This document shows positions 57,230-64,000 of a stretch of DNA of 64,000 bases, piece after piece. The DNA lies in NCBI RefSeq assembly GCF_002865645.1, contig NW_020194638.1, forward strand, positions 930,001 through 994,000, given 5' to 3'. Position 1 is the first letter of the stretch. Each line of letters opens with the position of its first letter. The DNA is from Hyaloscypha bicolor E. Taxonomy: Eukaryota > Ascomycota > Leotiomycetes > Helotiales > Hyaloscyphaceae. Both the position numbers and the translations under genes were made by a program. Below the pieces are notes generated by a model that made no database searches, was not told the origin of the DNA, and saw only the letters and a program-made list of their open reading frames with translations.

Positions 57230-59545
57230 ATGTCGGCCGGAATCCGACATTCCAGCCTCCTGCTGAGAAAATACGATTGGATCTTCTGCGAATATATCAA
57301 TGTACAGCAACGCGGCCTCAACATCAACAGGGTTGTGGGCAAGAACCACGAGCCAAAGGCGAATTCCACACCAGAAGTCAATAGGGTTGTTGTCAACCCA
57401 ACGTCTGCGAAGCCTCTCGTCACGCGATTGGATGCCGTCCTTTCCTCAACCCTCTCTGCAAGTACTCTCAGAGTTGCTACAGCTCAAGGGAAGCCTACGA
57501 AGAGAAAGCGATCGCAAGGTCTCCGCATTTTGAAGCTGCCTACGGGCTCTGCAGAGGGAATCCGTATCATCAGGGTCACCACAGATGTACCGACAGCGCC
57601 GAAACCTCTCCTCAGACGGGTGAACTCCACAAAGCGATCTCGAGGCCTCATTATAAAGGCTCAATCAAAGTCGAGCGCGCCTGCGGCTACGGGGCTGTTC
57701 TCCTCTGAGACTGGAATCCCATACACTATCTCGAGGCGCTATGAGGAAGCGACACCCGCCAAGGCCTCCGCCGAAAAGGGACTGCGAGACCTCAGCCTCC
57801 GGAGGAGAGTGACTTCCGCAGAGCGAGTAACGCCTAAACCTGTCAGCAAGCAATCACAAACTGTCCGCTTCCGAAAAGTACCTGCGGATTCGAATCTGTC
57901 TATCGAATATGCACTGGAGCACGCCTTTCAAAAAATGAACTTCAACAGATTGGAAGATCGGCCCCTCGTCCGAAGAGTGGAACGCCCCTCAATTACGAAA
58001 ACATACTTGGCTGCTCCAGAGCGACCAATACCAAGGGGCCGCCTCCAGCGTATTAAGCCTCCGAGAATCAGAAAGCATTTGAGCACACCAGCGAAAGAGC
58101 AACCCATCGTATCAGAGAAAGCACACGAAATGGCCCAAGAATTCGATCAGCCGAGACTGGAGTCCATTGCAGCAACGCAGCCAGAAGTCTTCTCCAGTAG
58201 AGTGTTCTCACCAGCCAAGACGAAGATCATCAAATACGACAGCTTACGGCTGAGAAAGCACGCAATTACATTGCCAACATTTGTCCCACTCCTCATTCGC
58301 AAAGTCAAGGGGCACGTCGAGGCCAGGAAGGTGAAAAGCTTCGCTGACATTGGGGAGCAAACGGCCCAACAACCTGAACAAGAAGTCAAAGACGGGCGCG
58401 CGATAGATTTCTCAGACATCTCTGAAGCATCGGACCAACGAGTAGTCATCCAACCACCTCAAGTCCAGGTCAAAGTTAGGCGCGCGATAGGCCTCGAGGA
58501 TGTTCCTGAGGGAGTTGGCCAACCCACAGTCGACAGACGAATTAAAATTAATGCCAAACGATTTGAAGTTATTAAGGGCAAAGACAGGCGTGCAACCCGC
58601 TCTAACGATGTTCCTAAAGGAGTACAACCGCTAGTCATCAAACGACCTCAGAATATCGTCGTTCAGAAAGTCCCCACATCACCAAGTCAGCCTCTCGAGC
58701 CTCAGTCAGGAGTTCAGGACTCTCCTTTGATAAGACGTTTTGTATCATCGTCTGTGTATCCAATTCCAACTGAAGAGACGAAGAACCTCTCGGCGTTGGC
58801 ACCTGAACGGGACCCAATGGAGCAACATGAGCTCGCAAATATAGAACATTGGAATCCATCCGAACGCATCGAGCGTGCTATCGAGTCCGCGGCTGCGAAG
58901 CGATTACAACGGGACTCGTGGCTAACGCGCAAAGGCGACGTGCGACTGGCGATCAGCTTGCTATTTTCGCCCAGGAGTCTGAAAGACGTTGAGAGGTTGA
59001 GGAGGATGTACAATCCCAATAAGGGAGAATTCGGGAGTTTCAAGGTCCTTCGACGGCTTGAGGTGGGCAATTACACAGAGTATAATAGGATATTGGCGTC
59101 TTTCGCGCAGAGCTGGAAGCCCTTTGATTTGAAGTTGAACGAACCGGCACATTTCACGACAAAGTCGAGGTACAGGGTAGGCTTTCAGTTGGACTCCGAA
59201 AAAATTGAGCAACTGGAGAGGAACCTGTTGGAAAGTGTGAAGAGTTTGCCCGGTACCGCTAATGTGGGCCGGCGTAATACAAGAGACAACGATGAGCTGA
59301 GAGTGATGGTTATCAATGGGCTTGTAAAGGAGGCTGAGGAGGCGATTCATCTGATGGAGCTCCTGGACCTGGAGCACAAGGGAGGTCTTCAAAACATCAG
59401 GGTAGAGGGGTTGGTGTTGCATGGGTACCTCGTGGGTGGAGACAGCCTCTTCCCTCCCCCGAAGGAATTTCGGTTCCCTGGAGCAGAGTCCCAGATTGCT
59501 CGGATTCCCGGAGGCTTCGATCAGGTCTCACAACTTGAGATCTGA
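57230..59545 (+). CDS. 771-residue protein with internal repeats and a C-terminal 2H-like domain
   Basis: One exon from the first in-frame ATG at 57230; an open frame reaches upstream to 57071 without ATG, so a 5' exon is possible. Residues 1-560 are basic, Arg/Lys/Pro-rich and probably disordered. They hold three imperfect repeats of about 40 residues (VKDGRAIDFSDISEASDQR, VKVRRAIGLEDVPEGVGQP, GKDRRATRSNDVPKGVQP). Residues about 580-771 look folded: LAISLLFSPRSLKDVERLRR, FKVLRRLEVGNYTEYNRILA, and DELRVMVINGLVKEAEEAIH followed by VEGLVLHGYLVGGDSLF, which recalls the end of 2'-5' RNA ligase-like (2H) domains. The HxT motifs of active 2H enzymes are not seen, so a catalytic role is doubtful. 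It lies 476 bp after the RdRP gene, same strand. Confidence 0.65.
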   Translation: MSAGIRHSSLLLRKYDWIFCEYINVQQRGLNINRVVGKNHEPKANSTPEVNRVVVNPTSAKPLVTRLDAVLSSTLSASTLRVATAQGKPTKRKRSQGLRILKLPTGSAEGIRIIRVTTDVPTAPKPLLRRVNSTKRSRGLIIKAQSKSSAPAATGLFSSETGIPYTISRRYEEATPAKASAEKGLRDLSLRRRVTSAERVTPKPVSKQSQTVRFRKVPADSNLSIEYALEHAFQKMNFNRLEDRPLVRRVERPSITKTYLAAPERPIPRGRLQRIKPPRIRKHLSTPAKEQPIVSEKAHEMAQEFDQPRLESIAATQPEVFSSRVFSPAKTKIIKYDSLRLRKHAITLPTFVPLLIRKVKGHVEARKVKSFADIGEQTAQQPEQEVKDGRAIDFSDISEASDQRVVIQPPQVQVKVRRAIGLEDVPEGVGQPTVDRRIKINAKRFEVIKGKDRRATRSNDVPKGVQPLVIKRPQNIVVQKVPTSPSQPLEPQSGVQDSPLIRRFVSSSVYPIPTEETKNLSALAPERDPMEQHELANIEHWNPSERIERAIESAAAKRLQRDSWLTRKGDVRLAISLLFSPRSLKDVERLRRMYNPNKGEFGSFKVLRRLEVGNYTEYNRILASFAQSWKPFDLKLNEPAHFTTKSRYRVGFQLDSEKIEQLERNLLESVKSLPGTANVGRRNTRDNDELRVMVINGLVKEAEEAIHLMELLDLEHKGGLQNIRVEGLVLHGYLVGGDSLFPPPKEFRFPGAESQIARIPGGFDQVSQLEI

Positions 59546-60108
59546 ACGACCGAGTATGATATATCGGGGCGGCAGCGAGTTGCCGAAAATCCAGGAGGAT
59601 GCATATCCCAGTCCAGCCTTCACCAAAGGTCGAAGTCACCGAGATTTCCTAGATATCAACACGACCTGGCATTCCGAGCACGAAACCACCCTCTGACTCT
59701 CGTCGTGCTGATAAACGCTTGAGAGGATGATCCGGACACGAAGAGACGGGGCTGGAGCAATCTAGAAGTGTATTATATTGTACAAATAGTGTACATATTA
59801 CCGTGCATCAAACGGCTACAACCTATCATTCACTTTATTGGTGAGTGGAGAGGAAAGCACGGGAAAGCCATGGTCTACCCAACTCGCGGCCAGATTACCC
59901 CCAACCCCACCAATCAATCATAGACACCGCAGGAGGCATTTCTTGGCCCAAGAATTCAAGTTTCGAAATTATATACCCAAATCCTCTATCAAACCATATC
60001 ATCCTCTCGGGATTTTCTCACATCCCTCATTATCTCCACAGTAGTGCTGAACATAATCCCCTTCTCTTCATCGTTGTCGCCATAGTGGTATCCACTGCCA
60101 ATCGCTTT
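59546..60108. other. Gap between convergent genes
   Basis: Region between the repeat-containing protein gene (plus) and the second receptor-like gene (minus). No gene recognised. Confidence 0.35.
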
Positions 60109-61374
60109 CTATCCACCTTCAACTCTGTTCTCCAAATTTTCCATTGCGATCACATCCTCAAAGCTGTCGACCGACCCATCCTTCACATCCACGCTCTTCA
60201 GATACCCGCTCTTGCTCCCGCTCCTCATACTCCTACTCAACCTGAACTTCTTGTTCTCCCCGTGAACCCGAGAGAAGTTGGTGCCTGATCTCATATGGCC
60301 AAACCTCAAGTTGGACTGATAGTAGTCGGTTGCTGATTTATCCTTCAGAGAAGAGAAGAGAGGTCTGAAGGTCGAGGCGGCCATGCAGCAGATCCCGATT
60401 GCCGGCTCGATCATAGACCAGATGGACACGTTCGAGACTGCGAAGAGGAAGTCAATGGTTAAGTTGACCAGACGCACATACTCGATCCTAATGATCACTG
60501 TGAAGCCCGCGCTATGTTCTCTCAATCAGTCTGGCTTCAAGGTACGATTACAAGCCGAAGGGGACAACGTACATGATACCCAAAGCGAGCAGGGCCCCAA
60601 CAACCATCTTGGCTTTACGATTCATCTTCAGATTCCAGATGACGAAAATCGGCAGGACGCCAAAAATTAGATCGGTGATGGCAGCGAAGACAGCGTACGA
60701 GATCGTTATGTTCTGTACCGTGGTAGCGGGGAAACATTTCCCAATTTGTCCGGAGAACTGCAGCCAGAAATAGCTGACCGGATTGCATTGCACGATGACG
60801 AAGATGAAGTAGACGAGTGTGAGGAAAGTGATGGTGGCCATGGTGATCTTGATGATCCAGAGGTGCAGTTTCCGGATGCAGATTCGCAGGAGGTAGAAGC
60901 CGATTGAGAGGCGGATGAAGATTGTTGTGAGGGTGTAGAAGATTTCACCGACGAAGAAGAACTGCCCTTGTTAGTGGGGTTGGAGGGGAGTGGATGGTAA
61001 ATGAGGTGGAAGAGGAGTGAGTGAAGAAGGTATCGGGAGGCAAAGGGGAAATACGAACCTGCATGGCAATTGGGATATCGGTGGGTTCGATGTTTGCTAG
61101 ATGTTGGCCGTTTCCGTGCAGTGCTGACAGTAATGCCGAAAGGACAAGAACTGTATATGTGATCTGGTCGGATCAGCCGGTTTTCAAGAGAAAATCTGGC
61201 GCGAAAGAGGCTCACCTGGCTGGCAACGAAGAGCCAGTCTTCGACCTTCCACATCTTCAACATTATCCATCGCACATATATCCGCATGCAGAAGAAGAAC
61301 CAGGTAACCACCAACGGGACAATACAGCTGACTACCAGTCCAGGCCCAGCTCCTTCGCCGATATACTTCACCAT
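60109..61374 (-). CDS. PTH11-like seven-TM protein, second copy
   Basis: Four exons on the minus strand, 61374-61216, 61163-61059, 60961-60573 and 60511-60109, give 351 residues. Marks of the fungal rhodopsin-like family: GLVVSCIVPLVVTWFFFCMR, YVRWIMLKMWKVEDWLFVAS after TM1, RLSIGFYLLRICIRKLHLW, CNPVSYFWLQFSGQIGKCFP (the family's CxPxxxxW line), TDLIFGVLPIFVIWNLKMNR, KAKMVVGALLALGIMIAGFT, and SNVSIWSMIEPAIGICCMA before the tail. The tail is Ser/Lys-rich (FRLSRSMRSGSKSGYLKSVD). No CFEM domain is present. Ligand and coupling are unknown. The start is uncertain: the frame is open upstream to about 61452 without ATG, and the AT-rich block begins 150 bp before it, so a short first exon could have been lost. 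Confidence 0.8.
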
Positions 61375-61520
61375 CCCGATGGCGGGGTAGCGAGCGACAC
61401 GCGTTGCAAGCAACCGCCTTGAGCAGACCACGGAGATTGAATTATTAAACAAGCAAAAGAAGGTTCAGACAAGAAAAAAACGGACGAACACGATCTGATA
61501 TATAGTTTCACCTATAGTCG
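61375..61520. promoter_or_regulatory. Receptor promoter remnant
   Basis: About 145 bp of normal-composition sequence between the receptor start and the AT-rich block. I see no clear TATA box. Confidence 0.25.
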
Positions 61521-64000
61521 GTCCGATCCAAAAGCGACAAAACGGTCACTCTTTTATACCCATAATAACTTTTTAACTATAACCCTAATTAATTTATACG
61601 AAATAATACAATTATAGAATAGAACCAGGCGAAAAATACCTATTAATCAGATTTTAATATAATTTGTGGTTTATTAATAATTGAGGCTTAAAGTATATAG
61701 ACTCTTTTTACTTTTTTAATTTTTCTTTATATAAAACACAAATATATTTACTTACTAAAATTATATAAGCCCGGACTTTAGAAAGAGATTATAGTATCTC
61801 ACTAGCCTTATTATTAATATAATAATAATAATTAAGCCTTATAAGCTTAAATAAATCTTTTTAAATATTATTATAAAATATATAATAATAAAATAATATA
61901 TAAATAACTAAGATAAATAAGCTATATAATAATACTTATAAGTATAATTAATTTCTAAGAATTAATTCTAATAAAAAACTAATTAATACTTCTTTTTAAA
62001 ACTAAAAGCTTTTTCTTATATATTTTCTAATATTTAATTAAATATATAAAGCCTTTTATTTAATTAGAAAATATAATTTTATATAATTTATATAATTTCA
62101 ATTATAAGTTTTATTTAAAATAGAAAACTAGATTTATAATATTTAATATTTATTTATATATTATTATATATATTTATTTTATTAATTTTTATTTTTATTT
62201 TTATTTTTATTTATAAATAAATTATTATTTTATAAATTTAAAAGCTTAGAAAAGTTAATTTAATTTTTTAGTTTATTTATGAATTCGTTTTTAGGAATTT
62301 TCTAAATATTTCTAATATATAGCTAATTTCGAATTTATAATTATTATTTAAAAAGAAAATATTATAAAATAACTTTTTTTTTCTTATTAATTAATTTTCT
62401 TTTCTTTTAATTATAATATTATATTTAGTTTCTTTTTATTTCTTATTATTTATATATTTAATAAATATATATTATATTAATTATTAAATATTTCTCTTAA
62501 ATAATACCTAATTTAATAAGGTATTTATATAAATAACTAAGAATAGTTTTATTTCTAATACTTTATTAATTATAAATTTAACTAAAATACTTATATTAAA
62601 ACTATAAGCTATATTATAAAGTTTTAAAATTAGAATACTTTTAATAATACTTTTATATTTAATAGAGATTTAATAAATAATATTAATATATTTAGTTTTA
62701 TTTATTAAAACTGAAATATATTTAATTTAGAAAAAGAAATTTCTATTATTTGTAAATAGAATATTTCTAAAAATAATTAAATATAAGAATTTCTTTATTA
62801 GCTTTATAAATTTTAATTCTTTAGTAATATTCTTAATTTATTATTAAATATATTTATTAAATGCTTTTATAGGAATTTTTAATTATTTAATTATTTAAAT
62901 AATAATTAATAAGTTATATAAAGCTTTTAATTAATAAACTAATAATATATGTAAAGATCGCAGAGTAGGGAGTTGCATTAAATAGTAAAAGAGTTAATTA
63001 AAACTAGCTAGAAAAGAGCTTGAGTGAAGTATAAAGCTTCAGGAAGTGAATATACAGATCCTAACTAAGCGGAGCAATTGCGCTAGCCCTAATTCAGTAA
63101 TTCTCACTATAATATACCCCCAGGAAGGCACGATACCGTATTCTACCTGTTCTACCTAATTAGAGAGCTTTGAAATAGCGAAATTCGTCCGATATATAGA
63201 GTTTATAAAGCCGTATTAATATTCCGATCTAAATAGGCTTAGTATATATCATTTCCCCAGATTACCGAATTCCAGGGGAACCCTATATAAACCCCCTCTT
63301 TTTACTAACTCCAGAGCCTCTAATTAAATGCTCTTCTTTAATACTCTTCCAGAAATCTTTTCTCAAGCTTCTAATTATTATAAACATGGCTTTTACCTCT
63401 TTTCGCACTACTATTAAGTTAATTCCGGCTTATAAATCCAAGGTATTTTTAATCCAAAATATGTTCTTATTTTACCTTTTATTAACTTTAAATAGTATTA
63501 AGTAGCTTGCAAGTCTGCTATAAGTATAGCTCTTGACTATTAATATAAAGCTTACTTTTAATAGAATATTAAGGTTCAGATCCCTATAATATCTTCTAAT
63601 ACTCCTAGTACTTTTTTACTAAAGGTAAAGAAGTCTATACTAAAGCCTTATACTTCTTATCCTGCTTATACTAGTCTTAGAGAGATCCCTTATATGGGTT
63701 ATTATAAGTTCTTTATACTATTCTAAAGCTCGTTTTGACTTAATATAGTTTTATTTGCTTTAAAGAATAAGAGTAATAGTTCTTGCTATAATATTATTAG
63801 CCGAGATTCTTGTTACTAGAAATATATTTCTGGTTATTTTTATTTAGCTATTCCGATCTCTTATATTCCCATTATATAGCTCTTTCTTATAGAACTTCCG
63901 ATTACTAAAGATATTATAAGCTTTCTTTTCTTGATTCTCTTTTATAGATTCTGACTATTTTAAAGTATTTGTTCGCTTTTAGATACTTTATTTATATTAT
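61521..64000. repeat. Large AT-rich block, RIP-degraded repeat, runs off the window
   Basis: From about 61550 the sequence turns abruptly to near-pure A+T (TTAA, TATA, AATT words, short TTTTTA runs near 62190) with no frame longer than about 60 codons. 62960-63330 is somewhat less AT-rich and might be an LTR or terminal segment. Such blocks in filamentous ascomycetes are transposons destroyed by RIP, often at subtelomeres or centromeres. No open transposase or polymerase can be read. Confidence 0.6.

Noticed and set aside
1..64000. CRISPR arrays, rRNA genes, bacterial-type operons
   Set aside because: None seen; the spliceosomal introns show a eukaryotic nuclear sequence.

Overview
The window is nuclear DNA from a filamentous ascomycete (Pezizomycotina; a leotiomycete-like plant- or soil-associated fungus would fit, but this is inference). 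The evidence is many short introns of about 45-90 nt with GT..CTRAY..AG signals, families confined to or expanded in these fungi (PTH11-type receptors, a HET-domain protein, 2EXR-domain proteins, a QDE-1-type RNA-dependent RNA polymerase, TRI12 and DHA14 exporters, hydrophobin-like secreted proteins), and islands of extreme A+T content that look like repeats degraded by RIP (repeat-induced point mutation). Most real genes are interrupted by introns, so I rebuilt the exon chains by hand from splice signals and frame.

Layout. 0-3.4 kb: two decayed 2EXR-domain genes. 4.7-6.8 kb: a 14-TM DHA14-type drug exporter with a 14-nt microexon. 7.4-8.4 kb: a HET-like relic. 10.1-11.7 kb: an acyl-CoA dehydrogenase ending in the peroxisomal signal SKL. 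13.7-14.3 kb: an AT-rich element with inverted termini. 15.9-17.4 kb: a PTH11-type receptor. 19.0-21.1 kb: a TRI12-family MFS transporter. 23.4-24.05 kb: a non-autonomous hAT element with an 8-bp target duplication. 24.5-25.2 kb: a small secreted protein (minus strand). 27.0-28.7 kb: a secreted type-B carboxylesterase. 29.7-30.0 kb: a 79-residue TUDOR-like protein. 30.4-31.4 kb: a gene relic with in-frame stops. 31.9-34.0 kb: an alpha-arrestin. 34.8-35.0 kb: a tRNA-like Pol III unit. 38.1-38.9 kb: a GPI-anchored wall protein. 39.6-40.8 kb: two cysteine-patterned, hydrophobin-like secreted proteins. 41.4-43.3 kb: a HET-domain protein. 43.9-44.8 kb: the kinetochore protein CENP-O/Mal2, divergent from an ER acetyl-CoA transporter (45.3-47.4 kb). 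48.9-49.6 kb: a frameshifted secreted-protein gene. 50.3-51.3 kb: a tandem pair of small proteins I do not recognise. 52.7-56.8 kb: an RNA-silencing RdRP, followed on the same strand by a 771-residue protein with internal repeats. 60.1-61.4 kb: a second PTH11-like membrane protein (minus strand). 61.5-64 kb: a gene-empty AT-rich block.

The genes do not form one pathway. Housekeeping genes (CENP-O, acetyl-CoA transporter, arrestin, RdRP) lie in the right half. The left half is accessory in character: exporters, receptors, secreted enzymes and small secreted proteins among gene relics and transposon remains. No secondary-metabolite backbone gene is present, so the two exporters and the dehydrogenase are not evidence for a biosynthetic cluster. 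The least ordinary items are the hAT MITE with nine TATCGAT subterminal motifs, the pair of cysteine-patterned genes sharing an intron inside a Cys codon, the hidden five-exon secreted protein, the Pol III-like unit, and the unrecognised tandem pair at 50-51 kb.
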